Notes: generated from the sequence alone by a model not told the origin. 64,000 nucleotides of DNA from Actinokineospora fastidiosa (GCF_014648415.1 NZ_BMRB01000010.1:1-64000); one strand, 5' to 3'; positions 18,913-28,530 are shown, numbered from the stretch's first letter. Numbers and translations: made by a program.

Positions 18913-19785
18913 TCAGGCGTGCGGGCAGGACGACCGGTACTCGGTCAGGTACGCCCCGGACGGCGGCGGGCAGAGGAAGCGGTCGTAGCGGGTGTCGCTG
19001 TCGATGAAGCGCTTGAGCCAGGCCACGGTGAACTTGCCGACCGTGGGGTGGTCCTCGAAGAGGAACGACGAGTTGTGCGTGGCGCCTGCCAGCTCCGCGT
19101 ACGCGCGATCTCGGGCGTACACCAGGCTGTTGTAGAACACCTCCGCGTGCTGCTCCACGGTCGCCACCGTGTCATCGCTGCCGCCGATGAACATGGTCGG
19201 CGTGCGGATCCCGCTCCAGTTCTTGATCGTGTGGTACGGCGCCAGCGGCACGGCGGCCTTCAGGGACGGCCGCGCCCAGACCGCGTAGAGGGAGCCGCCG
19301 CCGCCCATCGAGTGGCCGACGACGCCCATGCGGTCGGGGTCGAGACGCTGCCGCACCGCCGTGGGGGACTTGGTGGCCAGGTGGTCCAGCGCCGCCAGCA
19401 ACTGCTGCCCGCGCTCGGTGGGATCGTCGTACAGGCTGTTGGTGGTGACGGTGATGACCACGAACCCGTGCGAGGCCAGCCGGGACCCGAGCCAGGCGAT
19501 GTGGGCCTCGGTGGAGGTGTAGCCGGGGGAGACGGCCACCCCGCCGAAAGTGCCCTGGTCGGTCTCGTTGGGATAGTAGATGGTTCCCCGGCCGAAACCG
19601 GCCGATGCCCAGTCGCTGACCGAGACCGTGGAATAGGTGAACGGGCCGGTCGCGGAGAGGACGCTCTGCTCGGTGGGGTCGGGGCCGCGCTGGTATTCGG
19701 TGGCCGCGGCGGCCGGGGGAGCGGCCGCGACGGCGAGGAACAGGGCGATGGCGGGCAGCGCCGCCGATGTCCTGGCGAACCGCAT
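18913..19785 (-). CDS. secreted polyester hydrolase of the cutinase/PET-hydrolase family
   Basis: The product is 290 residues from ATG at 19785, with GGAGG 8 bases upstream; a longer open frame is not needed. A signal peptide ends near residue 29. The fold family is that of actinobacterial cutinases. Catalytic residues are Ser159 (GHSMGGGG), Asp205 (GGSDDTVA) and His237 (GATHNSS). The oxyanion hole uses Tyr89 (SPGYT) and Met160. The C-terminal WLKRFIDSDTRYDRFLC stretch and the final Cys pair (Cys272, Cys287) are typical. Known relatives hydrolyse cutin, short-chain esters and sometimes poly(ethylene terephthalate). Here the aromatic residue of the substrate wall is Tyr184 instead of Trp, and Asn238 follows the catalytic His where relatives have Phe or Ser. 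Activity on polyesters is inference. It is divergent from the glycerol operon. Confidence 0.9.
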   Translation of the reverse strand: MRFARTSAALPAIALFLAVAAAPPAAAATEYQRGPDPTEQSVLSATGPFTYSTVSVSDWASAGFGRGTIYYPNETDQGTFGGVAVSPGYTSTEAHIAWLGSRLASHGFVVITVTTNSLYDDPTERGQQLLAALDHLATKSPTAVRQRLDPDRMGVVGHSMGGGGSLYAVWARPSLKAAVPLAPYHTIKNWSGIRTPTMFIGGSDDTVATVEQHAEVFYNSLVYARDRAYAELAGATHNSSFLFEDHPTVGKFTVAWLKRFIDSDTRYDRFLCPPPSGAYLTEYRSSCPHA

Positions 19786-19984
19786 GGATGAACCTCCACG
19801 GGAGGAGTGCTGCGGGGATTTCGTTTCCCGAATGGGGGTCATCACCCTACGTCGGTGATCCCGGAATCGGTTATCCGCTGGTGATAACGCCAGCCGGGAA
19901 CGTTATCCCGCGTTTCGTAGTGCCCCGCCTTTTCCTTTCCTACTGTCTTCGGCCGTGACCAGTCCGAACGAGGAGGGGGACCAC
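19786..19984. promoter_or_regulatory. divergent control region of the polyester hydrolase and glycerol operon
   Basis: This 199-bp divergent gap holds two inverted repeats with 6-base arms and 7-base spacers: ATCACC/GGTGAT at 19841-19859 and GTTATC/GATAAC at 19870-19888. A third GTTATC half-site is at 19902-19907. Two equally spaced palindromes in a divergent promoter suggest a dimeric repressor or activator acting on both directions. The regulator is not identified, and no promoter elements are clear enough to call. Confidence 0.5.
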
Positions 19985-21499
19985 ATGGCGCAGCGCCTCG
20001 TCGCGGCTGTCGACCAGGGCACGACCTCGACCCGCTGCATGGTGTTCGACGTCGCGGGCCGGGTGCTCGGCGCCGATCAGCGGGAGCACACGCAGATCTT
20101 CCCCAGGCCGGGATGGGTGGAGCACGACGCTGCCCAGATCTGGGCGCGGACGCAGGAGGTCGTGGCGGGCGCGCTGCGGGCCGCGGGCGTCGCGCCCGGC
20201 GACCTGGCGGCGGTCGGGATCACCAACCAGCGGGAGACCACCGTCGTGTGGGACAGGGCGTCCGGGCGTCCGGTGCACAACGCGCTGGTCTGGCAGGACA
20301 CCCGGACCGAGGCGCTCTGCGCCGACCTGGCCGCCGACCACGGCCGCGACCGCTTCCGGTCGGCGACCGGCCTGCCGCTGGCGTCCTACTTCTCCGGACC
20401 CAAGATCCGCTGGCTGCTCGACAACGTGCCCGGCGTCCGAGAGCGCGCCGAGCGCGGCGAGCTGCTGTTCGGCACGCTCGACACCTGGCTCATCTGGAAC
20501 CTCACCGGCGGCGCGCTGCACGTCACCGACGTCACCAACGCCAGCCGCACGCTGCTGATGGACCTGCGGACGCTGGACTGGGACGACGCGATCCTCGATG
20601 CCATGGCGATCCCGCGCTCGCTGCTGCCGGAGATCCGCCCCTCCGCCCAGGTCTACGGCACCGCGCGCGGCGTGCTCGACGGCGTCCCGATCGCCGCGGC
20701 GCTGGGCGACCAGCAGGCCGCGCTGTTCGGGCAGACCTGCTTCGCCGAGGGCGATGCCAAGTCCACCTACGGGACCGGCGCGTTCCTGCTGCTCAACACC
20801 GGCCACGACCCGGTGCCCTCCGAGCACGGCCTGCTGACGACCGTCGGCTTCCAGCTCGCGGGCGAGGCGCCCGTCTACGCGCTGGAGGGGGCGATCGCCA
20901 ACACCGGCTCGCTCACCCAGTGGCTGCGGGACCGCTTCGGCCTCATCGCCAGCGCGGGCGAGATCGAGGCCCTGGCCCGCTCGGTCCCCGACAACGGCGG
21001 GCTCTACCTGGTGCCCGCGTTCTCCGGCCTGTTCGCCCCGCACTGGAGCCCGGACGCGCGCGGCCTGCTGATCGGCCTCACCGGCTACGCGGGCAGCGGG
21101 CACCTGGCCCGCGCCGCGCTGGAGGCGACCGCGTACCAGACCCGCGAGGTCGTGGACGCCATGGCGCTGGACTCCGGGCTCGCGCTGGGATCGCTGCGCG
21201 TCGACGGCGGGATGACCGCCAACGGCCTGCTCATGCAGACCCTCGCGGACGTGCTCGACGTCGAGGTCGTCCGGCCCGAGGTCGCCGAGACCACCGCCGT
21301 GGGCGCTGCCTTCGCCGCCGGGCTGGCCGCCGGGGTCTGGGCGGACCTGGACGAGCTGCGCGCGTGCGGGACGCGGGAGACCCGGTGGCGGCCCGAACCG
21401 GGCGGCGGGTTCCGCGACCGGAAGTTCCGCAAGTACCGCAAGGCGGTCGAGCTGGCCAAGGGCTGGCTCGACGCCGACGACGCGATCGAGGGGAGGTAG
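19985..21499 (+). CDS. glpK: glycerol kinase
   Basis: The product is 504 residues from ATG at 19985, behind GAGGAGGGGG. It phosphorylates glycerol with ATP to sn-glycerol 3-phosphate in the cytoplasm. The N-terminal ATP/phosphate motif is [13 protein letters not shown]. The FGGY-family signatures [17 protein letters not shown] and the C-terminal [11 protein letters not shown] are intact, and the length is normal for bacterial GlpK. It is the first gene of a nine-gene unit. GlpD follows with its ribosome site inside the end of glpK. No glycerol facilitator gene (glpF) is present in the window, so glycerol may come from intracellular ester hydrolysis or another route. Confidence 0.95.
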   Translation: MAQRLVAAVDQGTTSTRCMVFDVAGRVLGADQREHTQIFPRPGWVEHDAAQIWARTQEVVAGALRAAGVAPGDLAAVGITNQRETTVVWDRASGRPVHNALVWQDTRTEALCADLAADHGRDRFRSATGLPLASYFSGPKIRWLLDNVPGVRERAERGELLFGTLDTWLIWNLTGGALHVTDVTNASRTLLMDLRTLDWDDAILDAMAIPRSLLPEIRPSAQVYGTARGVLDGVPIAAALGDQQAALFGQTCFAEGDAKSTYGTGAFLLLNTGHDPVPSEHGLLTTVGFQLAGEAPVYALEGAIANTGSLTQWLRDRFGLIASAGEIEALARSVPDNGGLYLVPAFSGLFAPHWSPDARGLLIGLTGYAGSGHLARAALEATAYQTREVVDAMALDSGLALGSLRVDGGMTANGLLMQTLADVLDVEVVRPEVAETTAVGAAFAAGLAAGVWADLDELRACGTRETRWRPEPGGGFRDRKFRKYRKAVELAKGWLDADDAIEGR

Positions 21500-21501
21500 C
21501 C

Positions 21502-23028
21502 GTGGTGGGGAAAGCGACGGCGACACACCGCGTCGCCACCCGCGACGAGCTGCGGCGGGGCACGTTCGACCTGCTGGTCATCGGCGGCGGCATCGTCGGC
21601 ATCGCCGCGGCGTGGACGGCGGCCCAGGCCGGGCTGCGGGTCGCGCTGGTCGACGCCGGGGACTTCGCGGGCGCGACGTCCAGCGCGTCGACCAAGCTCG
21701 TCCACGGTGGACTGCGCTACCTGCAGACCGGCAACATCCGCCTGGTCGCGGAGAACCACCGGGAGCGGCGCGCCCTCGCCGCCGAGATCGCCCCGCACCT
21801 GGTGACCCCGCGCCGGTTCATCGTCCCCGTCTACGGCGACGGCCCGCACGGCGCGGCCAAGCTCGGCGCCGGGGTGTTCCTCTACTCCGCCCTGTCGGCC
21901 TTCGGCGACGGTCTCGGCCGCGTCATCAGCCGGACGGAGGCGCTGCGGCAGGTGCCCGCGTTGCGCGCCGACGGCCTGCGGGCCGCCGCGGTCTACACCG
22001 ACCACCAGATGAACGACAGCCGCGTGGCGATCATGACCGTCCGCGCCGCGGTCGCCGCCGGGGCGGTCGTGCTCAACCACGCCGCCGTCGCCGCCCTGCG
22101 CACCAGCCAGGGCCGGGTGGTCGGCGCCGAGGTGCGCGACGGCGTGGACGGCACGGAGTTCGGGATCGACGCCCGGCTGGTGCTCAACGCGACCGGCCCG
22201 TGGGTCGACCGGGTCCGCGCGCTGGAGGACCCCGCCGCCGCCCCGACCGTGCGGCTGTCCAAGGGCGCGCACGTCGTGCTCAAGCGGCGAGCGCCGTGGC
22301 AGGCGGCGGTCACCGCGCCCGTCGACAAGTACCGCGTCACGTTCGCCATCCCCTGGGAGGACCACCTGCTGCTCGGCACCACCGATGAGGCCTACGACGG
22401 CGACCCCGCCGACGTGCGCGCCACCGACGCCGACATCACGACGATCCTCGACGAGGTGGGGCAGGCGGTGGGCGGACTCCGCCGCGACGACGTCACCTGC
22501 GCCTTCGCCGGGCTGCGCGTGCTGCCCGGCGGCCCGGGCGCGGTGGCCACCGCCAAGCGGGAGACCGTGATCACCGAGGGCCGCGGCGGCATGCTCTCCA
22601 TCGCGGGCGGCAAGTGGACCACCTACCGGCACATCGGCCGGATGGTGCTGGACCGGCTCGGCCTCGGCGCGCGGACCCTGCCGACCACGCCGCTGCCCGG
22701 CGTCGCCGCCCCCGCCGCGGTCGCCCACCGCCTGGTGGCCGACCGGTCGAGCGGCGAGCCGATGGACCAGCGGATCGCCGCGCACCTGGCCACCCACTAC
22801 GGCACGCTCGCCCTCGACCTCGCCGACCTCATCCGGGCCGACCCCGCGCTGGCCGCCCCGGTCCACCCGGACGGGCCCGACATCTGGGCCCAGGTCGTCT
22901 ACGCCCGCGACCACGAGTGGGCGGCGACCCCGGAGGACGTGCTGCGCCGCCGCACCACTCTCACCCTGCGCGGCCTCGACACCCCCGAGGTGCGGGACCG
23001 GGTCGACGCGCTGCTGGGGGACCGGTGA
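21502..23028 (+). CDS. glpD: aerobic glycerol-3-phosphate dehydrogenase (FAD)
   Basis: The product is 508 residues. GGGAGG at 21491-21496 serves GTG at 21502, or the adjacent GTG at 21505. It oxidises glycerol 3-phosphate to dihydroxyacetone phosphate at the membrane and feeds electrons to quinone. The Rossmann motif VIGGGIVGIAAAW binds FAD. The GlpD signatures STKLVHGGLRYLQ and GGKWTTYR and the C-terminal helical domain are present. It lies 2 bp after glpK and overlaps the next gene as GTGA, so the glycerol pathway genes and the hydrolase are made together. Confidence 0.95.
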   Translation: MVGKATATHRVATRDELRRGTFDLLVIGGGIVGIAAAWTAAQAGLRVALVDAGDFAGATSSASTKLVHGGLRYLQTGNIRLVAENHRERRALAAEIAPHLVTPRRFIVPVYGDGPHGAAKLGAGVFLYSALSAFGDGLGRVISRTEALRQVPALRADGLRAAAVYTDHQMNDSRVAIMTVRAAVAAGAVVLNHAAVAALRTSQGRVVGAEVRDGVDGTEFGIDARLVLNATGPWVDRVRALEDPAAAPTVRLSKGAHVVLKRRAPWQAAVTAPVDKYRVTFAIPWEDHLLLGTTDEAYDGDPADVRATDADITTILDEVGQAVGGLRRDDVTCAFAGLRVLPGGPGAVATAKRETVITEGRGGMLSIAGGKWTTYRHIGRMVLDRLGLGARTLPTTPLPGVAAPAAVAHRLVADRSSGEPMDQRIAAHLATHYGTLALDLADLIRADPALAAPVHPDGPDIWAQVVYARDHEWAATPEDVLRRRTTLTLRGLDTPEVRDRVDALLGDR

Positions 23029-23906
23029 ACGGCTTCACCGCGGCCGACGGGCTGCGCCTGCGTGTGCGCTCATGGCCGCACACAGGGGAGCTTCGCGGCG
23101 TAGTCCACCTCTCGCACGGCATGGGTGAGCACGCGGACCTCTACGACGGTCTCGCCACGACCCTGAGCCGCCACGGCCTCGCCGTCTACGCCCACGACCT
23201 GCGCGGCCACGGACTGTCCATGACGGACGGTCCGGGCCACCTCGGCGACGACGGGTGGAACCGCCTGGTCGACGACCTGCGGGTGCTGGCCGAGCTGCTG
23301 CGAGAGCGCCACCCCGGCCTGCCGCTCGTCCTGATGGGACACAGCATGGGCTCGTACGCGGTGCAGCAGCTCATGCTGGACCACGGCCACCTGCTGGACG
23401 GCGCGGTCCTCGCGGGCACCACCGCGCTGGACGGGCTGCTCGACCGGCTCGCCCGCGAGCCCGACCGGCTCGACTACTACAACGCGCGCTTCCAGCCCAC
23501 GCGCACCCGCTACGACTGGCTCAGCCGCGACGACGCCTTCGTCGACGCGTTCCTGGCCGACCCGCGCTGCGCGTTCCCGCTCGACGGCGCGGGGCTGCGC
23601 GACATGCACGCCGCCGCGCCCCGGCTCGCCCGACCCCGGGGCGTGCCGCCGGGGCTGCCGCTCTACGTGGTGGTGGGCGACCGCGACCCGCTCAACGACG
23701 GGCTGGCGCTCAGCGACCTGCTCGTCCGCCGGTACCGCGCGGCGGGCCTGGTCGACATCACCTACCGCACCTACCGGGCGGCCCGCCACCAACTGCTCTA
23801 CGAGACCAACAGCGCGGAGATCACCGCCGACCTCATCGGCTGGCTGACCCGCGTGACCGACCGAAGGAGTTCCGAGATGAGTCCCCCGCTGGAGAACACA
23901 TGCTAG
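23025..23906 (+). CDS. alpha/beta hydrolase, monoacylglycerol-lipase-like
   Basis: The product is about 293 residues from GTG at 23025, overlapping the glpD stop. Key features are HGMGEHADLYD after the first strands (oxyanion region), the nucleophile elbow GHSMGS with Ser107, Asp in VVGDRDPLNDG and His in RAARHQLLYET. This is the monoacylglycerol lipase/lysophospholipase (serine aminopeptidase S33-like) group. No signal peptide is seen, so it acts inside the cell. Coupling to glpK and glpD supports a role in releasing glycerol from mono-esters. It overlaps the next gene by 7 bp (ATGCTAG). Confidence 0.85.
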   Translation: MNGFTAADGLRLRVRSWPHTGELRGVVHLSHGMGEHADLYDGLATTLSRHGLAVYAHDLRGHGLSMTDGPGHLGDDGWNRLVDDLRVLAELLRERHPGLPLVLMGHSMGSYAVQQLMLDHGHLLDGAVLAGTTALDGLLDRLAREPDRLDYYNARFQPTRTRYDWLSRDDAFVDAFLADPRCAFPLDGAGLRDMHAAAPRLARPRGVPPGLPLYVVVGDRDPLNDGLALSDLLVRRYRAAGLVDITYRTYRAARHQLLYETNSAEITADLIGWLTRVTDRRSSEMSPPLENTC

Positions 23907-24658
23907 AGGTATCCGGCCTCACCGTGCGGTTCGGCGGCATCACCGCGCTCGACCACGTCGGGTTCACCGTGCGCCCGGGCGACATGGTCGGGCTCATCGG
24001 GCCCAACGGCGCGGGCAAGACCACGCTGTTCAACTGCCTGACCCGCCGCTACCAGGCCGACGAGGGGACCGTCCGCTGGGACGGGGCCGACCTGCTCGCC
24101 GTCGCCCCGCACGCGATCGTGGCGATGGGCATCGCGCGGACCTTCCAGAACCTGGGCCTGTTCCCGGAGCTGTCGGTGCGCGACAACGTGCTCGTCGGCG
24201 CGCACCGCCACGCCAAGGCGGGCTTCCTGTCGGCGGCGCTGCGGCTGCCGTCCGTGCGCAGGGAGGAGGCGGCGCTGCGCGCCGAGGCCGACGCCCTGCT
24301 CGACCGGCTCGACCTCGCCGCCGTCGCCGACCACCCGGCCGCCGGGCTGCCGTTCGGCACGCTCAAGCGGATCGAGCTGGCCCGCGCGCTGGCCGCGCGG
24401 CCCCGGCTGCTGCTGCTCGACGAGCCGTGCAACGGCCTCAGCCACGGCGAGGTCGACGAGTTCGCCGCGCTGCTGCGCGCGTTGCGCGAGGAGCGGGAGC
24501 TGACCGTCATCGTCGTGGAGCACCACATGGGATTCGTCATGGGGATCTGCGACCGCGTGGTGTGCCTGGAGTTCGGCAGCAAGATCGCCGACGGCACGCC
24601 TGCCGAGGTGCAGAACGACCAGGCCGTCCGGGACGCCTACCTGGGAGCGGCGGCATGA
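23900..24658 (+). CDS. livG: HAAT-type ABC transporter ATP-binding protein (LivG-like)
   Basis: The product is 252 residues from ATG at 23900, with GGAG at 23891. Walker A is GPNGAGKTT, the LivG-type signature region is LPFGTLKRIELARAL, Walker B is LLLLDEP, and the switch His lies in VVEHHMGFVM. It forms the heterodimeric motor with the next gene product. Although annotated by homology as branched-chain amino acid transport, the operon begins with glycerol catabolism and ends with an esterase. The substrate may therefore differ. The start overlaps the hydrolase stop. Confidence 0.9.
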   Translation: MLEVSGLTVRFGGITALDHVGFTVRPGDMVGLIGPNGAGKTTLFNCLTRRYQADEGTVRWDGADLLAVAPHAIVAMGIARTFQNLGLFPELSVRDNVLVGAHRHAKAGFLSAALRLPSVRREEAALRAEADALLDRLDLAAVADHPAAGLPFGTLKRIELARALAARPRLLLLDEPCNGLSHGEVDEFAALLRALREERELTVIVVEHHMGFVMGICDRVVCLEFGSKIADGTPAEVQNDQAVRDAYLGAAA

Positions 24659-25380
24659 GCGCGCACGCCTTCCTCACCGTCGAGGACCTCCACGCCGGGT
24701 ACGGCGCCGGGAAGGTCCTGCACGGCATCGGGTTCGACGTCGCCGAGGGGGAGATCTGCGCGGTCCTCGGACCCAACGGCGCGGGCAAGACCACCCTGCT
24801 CCGCGCGCTGTGCGGGATGATCCGCACCGAGGGCGTCCTGCGGCTGGACGGCGTCGCGCTGCCGAGGCGCAGGCCGGAGTCGGTGGCGCGGATGGGCGTG
24901 GCCCACGTCCCCGAGGGGCGCGGCACCTTCGCGCCGCTGAGCGTGGCGGAGAACCTGCGCCTCGGCGCGTACACCCGCCGCGACCGCGCCGCCGTCGCCG
25001 AGGACATCGAGCGCGTCTACGACTACTTCCCCGTCCTGCGGGAGCGGCGGGCGCAGGCGGCGGGCAGCCTCAGCGGCGGCGAGCAGCAGATGGTCGCCAT
25101 CGGGCGGGCGCTGATGTCGCGCCCTCGGCTGATCCTGCTCGACGAGCCGTCGCTCGGCCTGGCCCCGCTGGTCACCCGCGAGCTGTTCCAGATCGTCCGC
25201 GCCGTCAACGAACGGGAGCGCACCACCGTGATCCTCGTCGAGCAGAACGCGCACCTCACCCTGGAGTTCGCCCACCGGGCGCACGTCCTGGAGACCGGGC
25301 GCGTCGTGCTCTCCGGCGCCGCCGCCGACATCCGCGCCGACGCGCAGGTGGCCAGGGCCTACCTCGGGATCGAGGGATAG
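24655..25380 (+). CDS. livF: HAAT-type ABC transporter ATP-binding protein (LivF-like)
   Basis: The product is 241 residues. ATG at 24655 overlaps the livG stop as ATGA. Walker A GPNGAGKTT, signature LSGGEQQM, Walker B LILLDEP and the switch His region VEQNAHL are all intact. AHVPEGRGTF is typical of LivF. It pairs with the LivG-like ATPase to energise the two permeases encoded next. Confidence 0.92.
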   Translation: MSAHAFLTVEDLHAGYGAGKVLHGIGFDVAEGEICAVLGPNGAGKTTLLRALCGMIRTEGVLRLDGVALPRRRPESVARMGVAHVPEGRGTFAPLSVAENLRLGAYTRRDRAAVAEDIERVYDYFPVLRERRAQAAGSLSGGEQQMVAIGRALMSRPRLILLDEPSLGLAPLVTRELFQIVRAVNERERTTVILVEQNAHLTLEFAHRAHVLETGRVVLSGAAADIRADAQVARAYLGIEG

Positions 25381-25382
25381 CC

Positions 25383-26264
25383 GTGGCCGACTTCATCCAA
25401 CAACTGGTCGAGGGCCTCGGCGCGGGCGCGATCTACGCCAGCCTCGCGCTGGCCCTGGTGCTCATCTACCGGTTCACCGGCATCGTGAACTTCGCCCAGG
25501 GCGAGATGGCCATGTTCGCCACGTTCATCGCCTGGCAGCTGGTCCAGGCGGGCGTGCCGTTCTGGCTCGCGCTCGGGGCCACGCTGGCGATCGCGTTCGG
25601 CGGCGGCATGCTCATCGAGCGCGTCGTCATCCGGCCGGTCGAGGGCGCGCCCGAGCTGGCGCTGGTGATCGTCACCCTCGGGCTGTTCATCCTGGTCAAC
25701 GCGGCGGCGGGCTGGATCTGGTCGTTCCTGATCAAGGACTTCCCCAGCCCGTTCCCCGGCGGCGCGCTCGACGCGGGCGGGGTCCACCTCAGCTACTCGA
25801 CCCTCGGCGTCCTCGGCGTGGTCGCGGTCGTCATGGGGCTGCTCTACATCCTGTTCCGCTACACCAAGATCGGGCTGGCGATGCGCGCGGTGGCGAGCAA
25901 CCCGGCGTCCGCGCGGCTGCTCGGCATCCGGGTGAGCGGCGTGCTCGCGCTGGGCTGGGGCCTGGCCGCCCTGGTCGGGGCCGTGTCCGGCGTGCTCGTC
26001 GCGCCGGTGCTGTTCCTCGAGCCCACCATGATGGGCGGGGTCCTGATCTACGCCTTCGCCGCGGCCACGCTGGGCGGGTTCGACAGCCCGGTGGGCGCCG
26101 TGGTCGGCGGGCTGGTCGTCGGCATCGCCGAGACCCTCGCCGGGGCGTACGTCGGCGTGATCGGCTCCGACCTGAAGATCGGGGTGCCGCTGGCCGTCAT
26201 CATCGGGGTCCTGCTGTTCCGCCCGCAGGGCCTCTTCGGACGCGCGGCGGTGGAGCGGGCATGA
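25383..26264 (+). CDS. livH: HAAT-type ABC transporter permease (LivH-like)
   Basis: The product is about 293 residues from GTG at 25383, 2 bp after livF. Around eight hydrophobic segments are visible. The family motif IVNFAQGEMAMFATF lies in the N-terminal third, and the EAA-like loop around ASNPASARLLGI contacts the ATPases. It is one half of the membrane channel. It overlaps the livM start as ATGA. Confidence 0.92.
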   Translation: MADFIQQLVEGLGAGAIYASLALALVLIYRFTGIVNFAQGEMAMFATFIAWQLVQAGVPFWLALGATLAIAFGGGMLIERVVIRPVEGAPELALVIVTLGLFILVNAAAGWIWSFLIKDFPSPFPGGALDAGGVHLSYSTLGVLGVVAVVMGLLYILFRYTKIGLAMRAVASNPASARLLGIRVSGVLALGWGLAALVGAVSGVLVAPVLFLEPTMMGGVLIYAFAAATLGGFDSPVGAVVGGLVVGIAETLAGAYVGVIGSDLKIGVPLAVIIGVLLFRPQGLFGRAAVERA

Positions 26265-27262
26265 GCGACGTCGACATCCCCCGCACGGCCAGGCTGGCCG
26301 TTCCCAGCGCCACGGCGCTCCGCAGGCTGGCCGTCGCCCTGGTCGCCGTCGCGGCCTGCGTCGCGCCGTTCCAACTGGAGCCGTTCCGGGTCTTCCAGCT
26401 GACGATGGTGCTGGTGTACGCAGTGGCGCTGCTCGGGCTGAACCTGCTGGTCGGGCACGCCGGGCAGATCTCGCTCGGGCACGGCGGCTTCTTCGCCATC
26501 GGCGCCTACACCGCGGCGGTCATGCTCGACCGCTGGGACACACCGCACGTGCTGACGCTGCCCGCCGCCATGGCGGTGACGTTCGCGCTCGGGTTCGGCC
26601 TCGGCGTCCCGGCGCTGCGGCTGCGCGGGCTGTACCTGGCGCTGGTCACGATGACCATCGCGATCTTCCTGGTGCCGCTGCTCAAGCGGTTCGAGTCGGT
26701 CACCGGCGGATCGATGGGCCTGACCCTGTCGCGGCCGGAGCCGCCGTCGTGGACGGGGCTGGCCGAGGACCAGTGGCTGTACTTCCTCGCGCTGGCCGTG
26801 GCCACCGCGGCGGGACTCGCCGTGTGGTCCCTGCTGCGCTCCCGGGTGGGCCGTGCCCTGCACGCCGTGCGGGACAACGAGATCGCCGCCGAGGTCATGG
26901 GCGTGCGGCTGGCCCGGTACAAGACGCTCGCGTTCGCGTGGAGCGCCATGCTCGCGGGCGCCGCAGGCGCGGTGAACACCTGGGTGATCGCCTTCGTCTC
27001 GCCGGACTCCTTCACCGTCAACCTGTCCATCCTGCTGCTCGCCGGGATCGTCGTCGGCGGGCTGGGCTCGACCTTCGGCCCGCTGCTCGGCGGCGCGTTC
27101 GTGCTGTTCGTCCCGACGCTGGCCCAGGACGTCAACCAGGCGGCCCCCGGCGTCGTGTTCGGCGTCGTGATCATCCTGATCATGTACGTCGCCCCCCGCG
27201 GTCTCGCCGGGCTGGCAGGCCGCGGCGGCCGTTTCCTCGACCAAGCCCTACGGAAGAAGTGA
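26261..27262 (+). CDS. livM: HAAT-type ABC transporter permease (LivM-like)
   Basis: The product is 333 residues from ATG at 26261. It has about nine hydrophobic segments, the LivM hallmark GHAGQISLGHGGFFAIGAY, and the cytoplasmic coupling loop RDNEIAAEVMGV. It completes the membrane channel with the LivH-like protein. The binding-protein gene follows after 5 bp. Confidence 0.92.
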   Translation: MSDVDIPRTARLAVPSATALRRLAVALVAVAACVAPFQLEPFRVFQLTMVLVYAVALLGLNLLVGHAGQISLGHGGFFAIGAYTAAVMLDRWDTPHVLTLPAAMAVTFALGFGLGVPALRLRGLYLALVTMTIAIFLVPLLKRFESVTGGSMGLTLSRPEPPSWTGLAEDQWLYFLALAVATAAGLAVWSLLRSRVGRALHAVRDNEIAAEVMGVRLARYKTLAFAWSAMLAGAAGAVNTWVIAFVSPDSFTVNLSILLLAGIVVGGLGSTFGPLLGGAFVLFVPTLAQDVNQAAPGVVFGVVIILIMYVAPRGLAGLAGRGGRFLDQALRKK

Positions 27263-27267
27263 GCACC

Positions 27268-28530
27268 ATGCGCACCAGAACGATCCGACTGGCCGCCGTC
27301 ACCGCGGCCGCCCTGGTCGCGGCCTCGGCCTGCGGCGGGCGCGGCGAGGACGGGGCGACCACCGCGGGCGACGGCACCTGCCAGGGGCAGCAGACCACCG
27401 GGATCACCGACGACGCGGTCAAGCTCGGCGGCATCTACCCGCTGTCCGGCCCCACGTCCGCGTACGGCGAGATCCCCAAGGGGGTCAAGGCCTACTTCGA
27501 CTACCTCAACGCGGAGAAGGGCGGCGTCAACGGCCGCAAGATCGAATACATCGTCCGCGACGACGGCTACCAGCCGCCCAAGTCCGTCGAGGAGGCCCGC
27601 AGGCTCAACGAGCAGGACAACGTCTTCGCCCTGTTCCAGACCCTCGGCACGCCCACGTCGTCGGCGGTCATGGAGTACGCCAACCAGCGGCAGGTGCCGC
27701 AGGTGTTCGTCTCCAGCGGGGCGTCGAAGTGGGGCGCGGACCCGGTGAAGCACCCGTGGACGATCGGCTGGCAGCCCAGCTACCTGTCCGAGGGCCGGAT
27801 CTACGGCCAGTACCTCGAGCGGGAGCGGCCCTCGGCCAAGGTCGCGATCCTCTACCAGAACGACGACTACGGGAAGGACCTGCGCACGGGCTTCGTCGAG
27901 GAGATCGCGGGCAGCGGCGTCACGGTGGTCGCCGAGCAGACCTACGAGGCCACCGACCCGAGCGTCGACCCGCAGATGCGCAACCTCGCCGGGTCGGGCG
28001 CCGACGTGTTCCTGAACATCACCACGCCCAAGTTCGGCTCGCAGGCGCTGGCCGCCGACGCGGCGAACACCGCGTGGAACCCGCTGCACATCATCAACAA
28101 CGTGGCGTCGTCGAACACCGTCCTCAAGCCGGTCGGCTTCGACAAGGTGCAGAACATCGTCTCCGCCGCATTCCTCAAGGACCCGTCCGATCCACAGTGG
28201 GCGGACGACCCGGAGATGGCGCTGTACGAGGCGAAGATGGCCCAGTACGCGCCGGGGCTGGACACCAAGAACGCCTTCTACAGCCTGGGCTGGGCCTCCG
28301 CGGGCGCGATGGAGAAGGCGCTCGCCGCGATGCAGTGCCCGACGCGGGAGGGCCTGATGGCCGCCGTCCGCGGGCTGAGCGACGTCCGCTCGGACCTGCT
28401 GCTGCCCGGCGTCACCATGAACACCGGCCCGCAGGACGGCTACCCGATCGAGACCCTGCAACTGCAGCGGTTCCAGGGCGAGCGCTGGAACCTGTTCGGC
28501 GAGCCCATCGACACCAGGAAGGCGGGCTGA
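27268..28530 (+). CDS. substrate-binding lipoprotein of the HAAT-type ABC transporter
   Basis: The product is 420 residues from ATG at 27268, behind GGAAGAAG. The lipoprotein signal ends in VAASAC with Cys22. The mature protein has the type I periplasmic-binding fold of LivK-like proteins (LGGIYPLSGPTSAYGEIPKG, a Lys/Asp hinge, DYGKDLRTGFVEE). It captures the ligand outside the membrane and passes it to the permeases. Many LivK-like proteins bind amides, aromatic acids, urea or other small molecules, so the ligand cannot be read from the sequence. Context suggests an ester- or glycerol-derived compound. Confidence 0.88.
   Translation: MRTRTIRLAAVTAAALVAASACGGRGEDGATTAGDGTCQGQQTTGITDDAVKLGGIYPLSGPTSAYGEIPKGVKAYFDYLNAEKGGVNGRKIEYIVRDDGYQPPKSVEEARRLNEQDNVFALFQTLGTPTSSAVMEYANQRQVPQVFVSSGASKWGADPVKHPWTIGWQPSYLSEGRIYGQYLERERPSAKVAILYQNDDYGKDLRTGFVEEIAGSGVTVVAEQTYEATDPSVDPQMRNLAGSGADVFLNITTPKFGSQALAADAANTAWNPLHIINNVASSNTVLKPVGFDKVQNIVSAAFLKDPSDPQWADDPEMALYEAKMAQYAPGLDTKNAFYSLGWASAGAMEKALAAMQCPTREGLMAAVRGLSDVRSDLLLPGVTMNTGPQDGYPIETLQLQRFQGERWNLFGEPIDTRKAG

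Noticed and set aside
23900-28530. Annotation of the transporter as a definite branched-chain amino acid importer
   Set aside because: The homology supports only the transporter family. The operon context points elsewhere, so the substrate was left open.
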